Shown: piece after piece, positions 11,261 through 22,559 of the stretch
Numbering within the stretch: position 1 is the stretch's first letter
How the letters are laid out: every line of letters starts with the position of its first letter
Assembly: GCA_025531455.1 (NCBI GenBank)
Contig: JAMYHL010000018.1
Coordinates: 124,001-188,000, forward strand
Length of the DNA stretch: 64,000 nt
From: Apiotrichum sp. Y4204
Lineage: Eukaryota > Basidiomycota > Tremellomycetes > Trichosporonales > Trichosporonaceae
Direction of reading: 5' to 3'
Position numbers and translations under genes: made by a program
Notes under the pieces: generated by a model
Seen by the model: the letters and a program-made list of their open reading frames with translations, nothing else
Told to the model about the DNA's origin: nothing
Database searches by the model: none

Positions 11261-14161
11261 ATGCCCCCCACCATCGCTGGCGAGCCCCGCGCTCGCCGCA
11301 CACATGCTCGCCGATCATGTGATGTTTGCAAGCTCCGCAAGACGCGGTGCGAGCTTCCCGACCTCGACGTTCCGGCATCATCGGTCCCTTTGCCAGAGGA
11401 CAAGTCGTGCCACCGCTGCCGGGTTCTCATGCTCCCGTGTGTGGTGGACGATAGTCACATGAAGAAGCGTAAGAAGAAGTCCGACTCGGCGAGTTCGGTA
11501 ATTTCCGGCTCCGCATCGACGACGTCGGGCCTAACCACCCGAACACCAGCAAAGCAACGTCAACGAGCAGCTAGCCGAACTTCGATAACCACCGGAGAAA
11601 TCTCTCCGAGGACGCTGTCTCCTGAAGAGGCCTCGTTGAGGCGTAGCTTTAGCCGTCGGTCGAGCAGAGCTAGCCGGAGCGAGGAAGCCCCAATTATCAA
11701 TCCCATCGATCATACTGTTGACATTTCGCCCGCGTTCCTGTTGTCCCCGACGAGAGGAGGAAGCCCCGATGACACGGAGAGCAGCAACTCGACGCGGACT
11801 GTCCGTCTTCATGGTCGGCCGCTGGCGCTTTTGGGTGCAATGCTCAATGTGGCATCGCGCAAACTTTCAAACGGGCTTCCTCGGCGCGTCATGATCGCCG
11901 ACGATCTCGACCTTGATCGGCTGATCAGCCCCCTGATCCGCTCGCGCCTTGGCGGAGGATACGCCCAGCTTGTCGTGCTTCACCCGCACCTGCAGCCTTT
12001 GAACGTCCTCTTTAGCCTCAATCGGGAGAGTCCTGGCGACATCTCTATCCAGCTGTTGCTGGCTTCATCCACCTACATTGCACTTCAGTCGCTCCCCGAG
12101 GACATGGATGCCCGTCGCCTTCGAGACGAACTGGCCCCCTCGGTCGCTCATCTTGCCAACTTGGTCCTGGTCCAACAGCCAAACTCATTCCACGCCATCC
12201 AGGCGCTCGAGCTGTTGTCTCTCCACGCACCATTTGCCCCGGCTCTTCCTTTCCAGCTGACTGACCCTCGCACGGTGGCTCCCTCTCGTGGTCTCATTGG
12301 TGTCGCCCGCAACATTTCAGAGCAGCTCAACTTTGATGCTCTGGTCAACAGCCGTATTGAGCGCTGGGAAAACCCCGACTTTTGGCTCTGGCTCGGTATT
12401 CGTATGTCGGAAGCACAGGTTGCCCTTGAGGATGAGCGCCCCCGTAAACCTGTGCTCTTGGGAGAGTCGCGCCTCGCTTCGGCTGCCATGATCAACCCCG
12501 ACAATGAAGCCCTTTGGACCTCGTCGGTTGGCATGGAAGACCCGGCCGAACTACTCGGCAAGCTGACCATCTGCGACCGCCTTGCTCGCCTTGACGAATT
12601 GCACGACTACATTATTCGTCTTCATGGCGTCCTCGAGAACACATACGCCATTGCCAACTTCAACGGAACCGTCGCTGTCGTGGAGGAGCTTCAGTTCTTC
12701 TGTCATCGCCTGGCCTCTATCGACAAGCGCCACGATGATGTCTTCGGTGGGTTTGTCGAAACAAAATAATTTTCCTTCTTCTTGCTGACCACTTCCGCAG
12801 GATTACTCGCCATGCCACAGTCCCTGGTTTCTGGGTGGTTGGCGTACCGCACGATGCGCCGTCGCTGGGAGTCCATGAAAGCATGCCTTTCGGCCTTGCA
12901 AACCTTGGTGGCCCTGCACTTCCTCCCGGGCTCGGTCCACGCTGTGCCTAATCTTCCTCTTGGCCTCAATGCAGCTCAGGCGATGCACTACGCTCTCAAC
13001 CGGTCCAATGACCCCAACGACATTCTATATGCATACTCGACCAACTCGAGCGCCGCCGAGGAAATCCGCCGCTGCAGCCGCCTCCGTGGTGAGCTTGCCG
13101 AGCAGCAGCTGCAGTCGTTTATCGAAATCTCCCACAACCTGTTCCCTCCTCACCGTGGCCTGGCGGACATCATGCCGCTTCACGACATTTTCGCTGTTAC
13201 TCTTGAAAGCGCCAAAGCTCTCATGGAGATCCAGGCGTCAAAGATCACCTTTCAGCAGCAGGTGTACAACGCCGTGGCACCCATGACCATGCCGTCTTGG
13301 GTACCCAGCCTAACACAAGTGTCACATATTCTTCGCAAGCTCTCCCTGCTTCGATCTGATAACGACGACGGTGTCTCCGGCGAGAGTATCTCCAGCAGCT
13401 GCAGCAACCTGCTCGGTTCGATGGTGAACACGGTTCAGAAATGGATGAACTCGCTTGACGTCGAGTCTAACCTGGCTCCTGCTGTGCAGCAGCCACCAGC
13501 GCGTCACCATTCGACACCATCTGCTTCAACCCGAAGCGTCTCTCCACTGTTTCCCGGGCCCCGTCGCTCCAGCACTGTGGGTGATGGCCCTCTGTCAGTG
13601 GAGGTCAACATGTTCCCAATGGCTCCAAGCCTCCCGCCTACGAGCTACGTGTCCTCGGACAGCTGGATTTCCGACGAGCAGCAGCGTCCGATGACAGCTC
13701 CCAGTATCAGTGGAGCCATGTCCGTTCAATACGCAGTTTCCGCTCCGTCTCAGGCGATGAGCCACATCGATATCACTCCGCCTCGCGTCGTCGCGCCAAT
13801 CATGACCGTCACACCCCCAACTGGCGAGCAGCGCATGAGCTCCGAAGAAACACCATTTACCGCGCCTCCCGCTGCCCCGACTGAGACACCAACCCATCAG
13901 CTGGACCACCTTCTCTCGGAGATGTTTGGCTATGGCCTTCACTCCCCCAGCCTGCAGTCGGCGCCTCCAACTGCCGGTCCCGTGTTCCCCCCGGCGCCGG
14001 CCGGCGCTGGTGTTTCGCCAATGCAGGGTCCGATGTCCGCACTGCCCCAACAGCTGCTCCCTGGTGAATCCCTCCACACTCCTCATCAGTCGCAACAGCA
14101 GTCGCAGAGCCTCGCCATGTCCCAGCAGCAACAACAACATCAGGGTATTGCGATGCCTTAG
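11261..14161 (+). CDS. Zn2Cys6 fungal transcription factor
   Basis: CDS join(11261..12746,12801..14161), 948 aa; the intron splits a Gly codon (G|GA). A Zn2Cys6 binuclear cluster sits at the N-terminus: Cys20, 23, 30, 50, 53 and 60 with the usual CDVCKLRKTRC first half and CHRC second half. The gap between Cys30 and Cys50 is 19 residues, longer than in Gal4-type clusters. A basic KKRKKK segment follows. The middle (about residues 190-650) is mostly predicted helical, in the place of the fungal-specific regulatory domain, though no signature motif was recognised there. The last 250 residues are Pro/Ser/Gln-rich and end in a poly-Gln region, typical of activation domains. Regulated pathway unknown. 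The ATG at 11261 was chosen because only a GTG precedes it in frame. Confidence 0.85.
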
Positions 14162-15453
14162 AACCCCAACCCCCTAAGTAAACAATCTATCAGAAGTCCT
14201 AGCAGATTAGAAGTCCAGCACGGCGGTGACGTCCTGGCAAGCCTCAAGAAACAAAGGCTGCTGGCAGCCATCTCGACGAAGTGTTAGCGAAGCGTTTCAG
14301 AAGTTACAGTACAAGCTCGCCTCTAAATCACGTATCAGAACAACATTACTGTATAGTAGGAGCACTCTATAGACTATCTGCTAGAAGCTTGAATTGAATG
14401 TATTCAATAGTCGCCTTCAATGCCACTTGCACACTCACTGACCATCCAGCATAGTCACCATGTCTTGTTCTACAATCATCGGCAACACGGGCCACAAAGA
14501 CCGCCTGCCCCACCGCCCCACGTCACTCATGGTTGCGGCCCACCCAGCCGGCAGACCAATTCCGCGGCACCCCCGGGCCGCAAGATCCCGATCTCTGTCT
14601 AGTGCACAAGCAGCGATGCACCGCCGGGTAGCTCGAGCAGGCGCAGATTTTGGGTTAGCACACCCCGTTCCACTGTGAAGCGGGGCGCTAGGAACTGTCA
14701 CTGTGCGCGGCCGCGGGGAGGCGACACATGCCGTTGTGACGGGTACTGCTGTGCCCAGTTGTTGTCCAGCTGGTCCAGCCCTCAACTCTGTGAGCGGGTG
14801 GGTGCACAGCTCGCTGCAGCTCGAGCACTGTGGCTTTAGTGTTACGTACCACCCCCGCTATGGCCGCCCATGCCTTCCGTTGGCCGCGTGTTATCAGTAT
14901 GCGTCACGGTTTCGGCTTTTTTGGCCTTTTGGATTGTTGTTCAGAAGCTGTCCTTCTGGCGCAGATCGCATGTCCTGATCGCCACGCCCGCCTAGCCCGG
15001 TCTTTAGCTTTTCCTGATTCAATTCAGTCTCCCTGGGCGCACTTGGCCACACCCTAACGCGCACGAGCCCCTCGCTCCCCTCTGGCCCTGCACACACCCT
15101 TGTGCCCTGCGCGGCCTGTGCCGGCTGGCGCCCTGCGTCTGACAAGTCACATGGCAACGCCCGCACACCGCCTCCTTGCTTCCGCCCAATTCCTGGCGGT
15201 CTCCACCGCCGTTTCGTTGTCGGGCGATCGGGAATTTACAACCCTTGCTTGGTCTGAGTTTCGATCTCGCACATCTGGCTGTTGTAAACAACCATGAACG
15301 AGATTCAACGTCTGGTATCCGACTTCCATAGTAGTGGACGCGTCACGTACACACTTCACCACTATGGGGTCTATGTCATGTGCATCCAACATGAGCTACA
15401 TGTATACTAAATGCACCATCTGCACCTGTACCCTGCTACAGCGCCATGCTTCA
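14162..15453. other. Convergent intergenic region, transcription factor / KIC1
   Basis: About 1.3 kb between convergent stop codons. It contains both 3' UTRs and no recognisable gene. Short open frames here lack any family resemblance. Confidence 0.55.
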
Positions 15454-17991
15454 TTAGGGGTGCTCGTCCACCTGCTCGACATTCTCAATAATCTCGAGGA
15501 CAAAGGCCGATGTCACTCCTGGAATCTGCCGCTCCGCCGCTTCAAACGCCTGCTGCAGACGCTCGAGAACAATACGCGCAGCTTCATCGTTGGGTATACG
15601 GGCCGCAAGCTGAGATGTCAGTTCAACACCGCGTCAAACTGTGGCAGTGCAGGCTGTTCAAATTCCAACGCAGCCGTCGGTTGTCCTCCACAGGTACCAA
15701 ATGGGTTGGAACCGTTGGGCCCTAGATCATGCACCGCCACCAATGCAGTCGAGACCACCGTGGAGTGGTCATGGTGCATGAATCAATGGAGAGGCACCAA
15801 CGCCATTGTTGACCAACACAACGGGGGAGATACCGAGATTCCTATCATCCCGACGACCAATCTCCACTTACACTTCCAATGGCCGGGACAATGACATTGT
15901 CCAACATACTGTCTTCGTCATCGTCGAGTGGTGACTCAGGTGCCCTATGCGGTACGTGCTGGTGAGAAACAGGCGAGGGCAACATGTGCGGCGGCATGTG
16001 CTGTTGAATGTGCGGTTGCGCCATTGAATGTCCATGCATTTGAGGATGATGCTGCGTTGGTGTCTGAATCGAGTGTGCCGAATGAGTAGAGTGAACTGAA
16101 TGAATGGAATGCTGGGAGCGCTGGGAAGCGTGCGGGTGGTGCTGTGGCGGCTGGGGAGTGCGAGATTGAGGATGGTGGGGCTGCTGATGATGGAGATGCG
16201 GTTGCTGCGGCTGTTGCGGTTGCTGCGGCTGCTGCGACATCTTCGCCATGTGCTGCGCAACCTGGGGAGCCATGTGATCCGGATCGGATCGCGGCGGCGC
16301 ACGCTGCATTGTGTTCGAGATAGCATTGGGGTCCATGCCGGGCACAGTCGGATGTGTGGTCTCCTGCACATGAGGCGCTCCTGTTGCCGGGAGGGGACGT
16401 GATGCCCGCGATACAGTAGCAGGCAATGTGCTCCGAACAGTACCAACTAGAGAAGTTAGCAAGTCACCTCACGAAACACATATACTCACAGTCCCACATA
16501 TCGTCAGCGGCTGGGCCAAACCCAGGCTCCTGAGGTCCTGGATCCCGTGATGCTTCCTCCGTTTGTCCTCCCTCTGCTTTCCACTTCTCATGTCGCTCGA
16601 TCAGTTCAGTAAGGTAGGATGCCTTTCGTGCAGAGCGAATAAACTTGTGTTTGAGCAAGTCCTTTGCAGAAGGGCGTTGCCGAGGATCGCGCTGCAAGCA
16701 AAGCGACACAAAGTCGCGGAACGGCTTGGAGAAGCGTTCGGCCAGTTCTGGGGGAGGATTCTTCGGAATGAGGAAGAGAACCTTCATGGGGTGCAATGAC
16801 GCGTACGGCGGCTCGCCCTCTGCCAGCTCAATCGCAGTGATACCAAGGCTCCAAATGTCTGCCTTGTGATCATATCCCGACTGCTTGATCACTTCTGGGG
16901 ACATCCAGTATGGGGTGCCGACAAAGGTGTTCTTCTTGGTCATGGTGGCAGTGAGCTGCCCCGAGACACCGAAGTCCGCCAACTTGACATCACCATTAGC
17001 CGTCAGGAGAATGTTGGCGGCTGACCCATTAGCGTTCTGTAACGACCGTAACTGACCTTTGATGTCACGATGCAGCTTCCCCTCCCCATGAAGATACTCG
17101 AGGCCTCGCAAGAGTTCCCGCAGTAGAATTGCAATGTACTCTTCCTTGAAAGTTCCCGCCTTCATCTGCTTTGTAAGATTGCAATCGTAGACAGTGAAGC
17201 TCTGCCAAGGCTTCTCAGAACAGCTCCACTCACAAGGTCAGAGCATGAGCCACCAGCGCAGTATTCCATGATAATCCAAAGGTTTGACCCCTTCAGGAAA
17301 GAACCATAGTACCTGTTCGAGATTAGCACGCATACAGAAACTGACGGTCTACCTTGTGATGCAGTCGCTGTCAAGCTGACCAAGAATCTGGATTTCCTGC
17401 TGAATATCATCAATTTCGTCCTCTGCGCTTTCTAGATCGATGATCTTGATAGCCACAGGTAAAGTGGTGCGCCGGTCGTATCTGTTGATCATCAGCATGG
17501 TCCTTTTCTCAGCGGGTTGAAACATAGATGCTCGTGCTGGAAGGCGGATTCGCTGGCGCGACGCGCAAGGATCTTTTTCTATGATGTAGACAGATTATGT
17601 CCTGCCAGTGCAAGAAAGTGAACGCGTCGGAGACCGGCGCGCGATCATTCGACTCACCCTCGATACACCTCGCCGAAACTTCCGCGACCTGTGATATTAG
17701 TCAATCTGTCATCTTCTCTGCTACGTCGAGTAGAGTCGGGTAGACAGACTCATCGACAGGAATGCCTCTACTGCCGATCAAAAACAAGTAGAGGGGCAAC
17801 ATCAGACCGCATGTGCGGTGGTGACGTGAGATTCCATGTCAAGGTCATCGCCCCGAGGCAGTTGGCTCTCAAATGGGTTGTTAGGGAAGAAACGTACCAA
17901 TTCTATTCTGCTTAACATAGAAATACTCGGGGTCTGGCCCCTGGTTGGCAAGATACGACTGCGAATGTGTGAGTGAGGACGTGGTCGACAT
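15454..17991 (-). CDS. KIC1: GCKIII Ste20-like kinase Kic1
   Basis: CDS complement(join(15454..15609,15872..16446,16490..17020,17057..17168,17234..17312,17353..17481,17658..17688,17898..17991)), 568 aa. The kinase domain (about 28-280) has [12 protein letters not shown]-site Lys54 in VAIK, HRD at 144-146, DFG at 164-166 and the GTPYWMSPE activation segment of Ste20/germinal-centre kinases. A WDFGTVR motif after the kinase and the C-terminal segment (IPNDEA...[12 protein letters not shown]) are typical of GCKIII proteins and the site where Mo25/Cab39 and CCM3-type partners bind. Between them lies a His/Gln/Pro-rich linker. Known role: upstream kinase of the RAM/morphogenesis network controlling polarity and cell separation. 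The 31-nt exon 2 encodes the glycine loop. The last intron is 262 nt, long for this window; it was placed because it restores the GCKIII tail in frame. Confidence 0.92.
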
Positions 17992-18572
17992 TGTCAGACG
18001 GGAGCTCAAGGCGCGATGGAATAGATAAAAGGAAAGAGCAAAGTCGGAATGGGATATGGGCAGAAGTGGCTGATGGATACGCGATCAAGACCGGAGCGCG
18101 CAGTGGGCAGTCCAAGATGGTAGTGGTTGGAGTGTAGAGATAATGGCGCGAGTGTGAAGGTCACAAGAGCAGGTCGCCTGGTGGCATGCTCTGTTGATGC
18201 GGTTTTATGTTTGTGAGTCGGTGGTTGAAGGTTGAATGATCCTTCGACCAGCGCCGACAAAGTGTCAAGTACTAGTCGAGGCACGTGTAACGAACAAGCT
18301 CTAACGCTCGCCCGGGCTCGTCCAAGCTTGATCCGCGTGTCGCACCTCCGGTGTTTGCCTGTTGGCCAACTGTCTGCAGTGTCCTGAGAGCGGACACACG
18401 CGATTGTGAAGCAGTAACGATGCCTTTAGACCAACGCGGCAGCGAAACCACCAAGGATCGTTACGCGGAGTGGTGTTGCGCGATGTGTGCACACCCCACT
18501 TGACTGATGGAATGGGGAGGGAGCGGTAAAGAGTAGAGTGTTGTTGGGAGAAAGGGTGGCCAGATGACTGTG

Positions 18573-18604
<32 letters not shown>

Positions 18605-20968
18605 GTGTGTGTGTGGGTGTGGGTGTGGGTGGGTGCAGCGGGATCGCAGGCTGCGAGATGCCAGGATTTGAGAGGATGCAGGGAATGGAGATGGGGGAGA
18701 GGATGAGGGAGGATGAACTCAAGAGGCCCAGAGGGGAAGTGGGTCGCGCGCACACGGGTAACTGGCTGGTAGCTGCATACCTAGTGCGTGACGTGTCGAC
18801 AAGCCCCAGACGGCCCAGACACCTGCCAGCTGCCAGCCAACATGCTAAACAGCCGCCAAGTCTTGCAGGCCCGCACAGCCGCAAACTGCAAAACGGCCAG
18901 GCAGTAAATAAAATAATAATGATGAATAATACCACCAACAGAATCAGGAAAAGGGAAACACCTCCATCCCTTCGAGACGGAAAAAAGACACTGCACGGGC
19001 ATCAAGGGCAACAAGCACGAGAAGATGGGTTCGATACGCGCTACGACAGCCGCTAGTGGGGAGGGAGGGCATACGCACCATATTTAAAGTAGATGACGAT
19101 GCGTAAACGTCTTGACTTTTCGCCCTCTAGCGCGAAATGGACCGCACTGAAGAGAACAAAGTGTTCAGAAACGGTTGGGACTGTCGACGGATGTCCTTCA
19201 GTGCTGCTCTTCCTTTCACAATCGCCCAACACAGACAGGATCACAATATCACAGGACCTGCAGGACAGTGCGGCGCACAAGCCTGAGTGACAAGCACGGT
19301 GGCTAGGGAAGGAATTGGAGAATCGAGGACTGGTTGGAAACAAGAATCGAGGAACTCAAACTGATGAGGACGGAAGGACCGAAAGAGGGCGGGTTGATTG
19401 GAGGCCGCTGAGTGTTTGAGGTGTTTGGAGTGTTTGAGGTATTAGACGCGTATTGCCCAAGTCGAGAGCGTGTCGAGGGCGTGCGGGGCAACGAGACGCG
19501 AGGGATGCCAGACGGGGAGCCCTTGCTGTGCCCTAACGTGCTTTAGGATGTATTATGCCCGGTCACTACGGTTGGAAAGGGCGGAAGGGCTGGATCGCTG
19601 GAGCGGGTGGAACGGGACAGACACAAGGTGGCTAAGGTGACGCGGTGGCGCACGCAATGCAGAGCACAATCACGATTGTCCAGGGGTCGTTGTCGATGGG
19701 TAAATCTCTGAAGCCTAGTAGTTCCAGCAATAGTGCAATAGTGATGTGATGTTATTAGAAGATGCGTTGGGAGTCTTTCGCAGATGTAGGAAAGAAGAGG
19801 CTCGCAGGGGGTATGCAGTTGCAGAAGCAATCGCGGACTGCCAGTGGCCAGTGTGGTCGGGAACAGGAACGGGTTAACGGATTAACGGGACAAATGCGGA
19901 CGGTAAACTACTCGCGCAGCTACTCGCGACTCGAACTCAAAGTTTGGGAGACCAGAGCCCAAAGCTCAAACAAAATAATAAGGTGCGCTGGACATGGGTA
20001 TGCAGATGGGGGTCTGCTCGTTCTTGCCCCGTCCATCCTCCGGGCAACATCAGCGCGAGGATGGTGAACGAGGTCGCTGCGACAGCTAAGGTTGGTGGCT
20101 ACAGGATACGCACAAAGTGGGGCGTGGTGCGGTGAATGGCGAAGTGAAGTGGGTGCGTGGCATGCGTGGCATGCATGGGTGACAGGCCCTGTCCGGTCTA
20201 CGGTCTGTCATCTGTCACCTTTACCTTTGGCCTTTGGCCAGGCCCTGCACTGTAGCCGCTGCTTGTGATGACCTGTTGCCCTGTTGGCCTGTTGCCTGTT
20301 CGTTCTCCGCTACTCCGTCGTCCAAGCCAGGTCACACATGACAATCGGTTGCTAACATGATGCCCGCTGCGTATCCTGCTGCGCATCCAGAACCACTTCC
20401 TGTTGATCTCCTCGGCTCTTTTGTCGTCTTGGCCTTTTGCTGTCTTGCTCACTGTCTGTGTCGGAGACCGTGTGCCTGTGGTGCCTGTGGACTCAATGCG
20501 AGTCAACAGAACGGAAATCCATATCGCGCGTGCCGATTGATCAATCTCATGATCGCACTGGACCGCTAGGGCATTGCATAGTATTCTTCGGTGACCTCGC
20601 TTCCCCAGGCTTCCGACACCGACGCTGTCTTGCTTCAATGTCTCAGTCAAGCAGGAGGCTCAATATTGCAGACCACGGCATCACACATTGTCTCGGACTA
20701 CAGTGGACACTCCGCGTCCGAACCCTATTCTTATGTGGACACAAGCAAGTTATGGAACTCGTACATCATCAACCCCGTCATGGCCAGCGCCGCCTCAAGC
20801 ATGCGCACGACAATCCGCACACGGAATTTTACGCTCCTGGTGAGCCTTTCTCCCAGGATTTAAGCACGCCCGGCATCACGAGATGTGCGCGCCGAGGACA
20901 AATAGTTGTCGGTCGACGGTGGCGGCGTCGCGGGGCGCGGTATCCTATGAAGAATGCCGTAACTGCCG
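17992..20968. other. About 3 kb intergenic region upstream of KIC1
   Basis: Non-coding as far as can be read: upstream of KIC1 and downstream of GRH1, both on the minus strand. It holds a GT-rich microsatellite at 18571-18635 and a CCTGTTG/CCTTTGG-rich low-complexity patch near 20210-20300. Several chance frames of 60-180 codons show no family resemblance. 20860-20944 may hold a last exon of GRH1 (see that entry). Confidence 0.5.
18571..18635. repeat. GT-rich microsatellite
   Basis: TGTGTGTATGTGTATG-type repeats grading into TGTGTGTG and GGGTGTGGGTGT, about 65 bp. On the minus strand this is a CA repeat about 580 bp upstream of the KIC1 start. Confidence 0.9.
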
Positions 20969-22139
20969 TTAGCGCGTGTCTATGAACGCCTCGGGCCTCC
21001 ATTCGACCAGCGCTTCTTTCGACGCGACCGCTGACCAGTCCACCACTGCTTCGCGAGCAAACATGGATACAGGTGTGATGTAAATGACAGGCTGAGTCGG
21101 CCACAGAATGTTTCTCCCCTCGACACTTCCTCTGCTGTGTTTCGTCTCGCACTCTTGAGAGCCCATAATAGCACTCACCCAACTCCGCAACCAAGTAGGC
21201 CTGAACCGCCCCACTTTTCATTGGGAATCACGACGACCTCTCGGAGATTGCTTAATATTAGTAAGACGTCGCGTATCTGATAGGCAATTGATTCGGCCTG
21301 GCCAGCTTTTCAGACAACTCACTCCAGGTCTGCAGAATAGACGTAGAGTCGCAGCGGCTTGTCGATGTGCTTCTCGTTAGTACTGTCTATTACTCAGACT
21401 TACAGCCTCAACAAGATCATAGAAACTGTTCTCGCCGTGGAGTGGCCCGCCAGCCCAGCCGCAAATCCAGTCACCAAAGGGGACAAGTCCTGCCATCTGT
21501 CTTGTCAGCAAACGAAGTGCGTTCGTGCCCCATATCCCGGACCGTTGTGGCTCACCTCAGCTGGACTGCCCTCAAGCACCTCTAATATGTGCCACACACT
21601 CTCGAGCGCCTGTGCAGGGCTGCACACGCGCACGGAGATGCCGAGCAGAGACGCATCCGGTGTATCGGACCACGCCCGCGATGGTGTGAGCGCGACGTCT
21701 GGATGTCAGCGCTGTCAGGCTCTTAAGAGTGTCTGAGTGTAACAGAAGAGACAATATGCCAGGAAGCGACCGAGGGGTGCCATCCTGCTGCGTGTTGCAG
21801 CACATCCGGTAAGCACCACACCGGGCGTTCCTCGCCGATATCCACAGTGAGGTTTGTCAGTTAAGGCTTACCTCTTATGCGCTGCGTCTTGGCATTGTAC
21901 ACCACCAAACCAATGCGCCGTCCCTCGTTCTCCTCTAGTGTACGCTGCAGTTCCGCTGGTGTGGGGACAGCCACGGCTGTAGCGCCGGTCGGCACGCTCG
22001 CTGCGCTTTCGTCCACGCCTATGAGGTAGTCAAAGAAAGGCTCAATGAGCCCGTCTGCCGGAGAGCCGTCCGCCACGCGCAAGCAGTGAAGCGCCAGGTC
22101 CGGTAGTGTTGTGATAGATGTACTGGAGCTCTGACCCAT
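20969..22139 (-). CDS. GRH1: GRASP-family Golgi protein
   Basis: CDS complement(join(20969..21134,21179..21250,21323..21369,21404..21496,21556..21698,21872..22139)), 262 aa. Two atypical PDZ repeats of GRASP55/65 (Grh1 in budding yeast) are present: in the first, SPADGLIEPFFDYLIGV and VVYNAKTQRIR then VALTPSRAW and SLLGISVRVCS; in the second, VWHILEVLEGSPAE, AGLVPFGDWICG, LRLYVYSADLDNLREV and KWGGSGLLGCGVG. Gly2 in MGQSSST fits an N-myristoylation site, as in animal GRASPs. Family role: Golgi tethering and unconventional secretion. The segment after GCGVG does not show the usual LHRIP. An alternative end splices 20988 to 20944 with a weak GTTCAT donor and gives a Pro-rich tail ending at 20860 (284 aa). 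The gene lies 420 bp downstream of SEC26 on the same strand. Confidence 0.82.
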
Positions 22140-22559
22140 GATGTGTCGTGCTTAGGTGAGATATGAGATGAGGACTGAACAACAACAAGATGACCCACAA
22201 GGCCGGGTGTGACGCACTGAGCACTCTGGTTATAGGGATCCAGGCGTAATCTCCTACTTGACAGGCACGGGAGCTATTCACCGGAGGCTTGGAGCTTGGA
22301 GGCCGGAGAACGACACGCGACACGTACGACACGCGCCACCGACGACACCCCCAAGATGTAGAAATCATCACAAGTTGGATTAGCCTCCAAGAGTGTGCTA
22401 TGGTACCTTTGTGGGACCACCACCGCGGGTTTCCATTCTAAAGCCAATAACTTCCATTCGTAGTATCATGCTAGCAACTGTAGTACATCTGAGTCCGCAA
22501 TCCCCTCTCGGCGCCAAAGCAAGCGCCCATCTCTCTAGAGAGCTTGGCTACACATAGAT
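22140..22559. other. SEC26-GRH1 intergenic region
   Basis: 420 bp between the SEC26 stop and the GRH1 start on the minus strand. It must carry the 3' end of SEC26 and the GRH1 promoter. No motif identified. Confidence 0.5.

Noticed and set aside
14620..14690. tRNA-like A-box (TAGCTCGAGCAGG)
   Set aside because: No matching B-box GGTTCRANTCC, and no cloverleaf could be paired.
15640..15680. B-box-like GTTCAAATTCC within a KIC1 intron
   Set aside because: Imperfect, no A-box at the right distance and no acceptor stem.
20198..20650. 150-codon minus-strand frame
   Set aside because: Basic, Thr/Arg-rich with no recognisable domain; lies in repetitive CCTGTTG-type DNA.
20829..21221. 130-codon minus-strand frame over the end of GRH1
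   Set aside because: It reads the GRH1 C-terminal exon in another frame and gives Arg/His-rich, low-complexity protein; the frame that continues the PDZ domain fits better.
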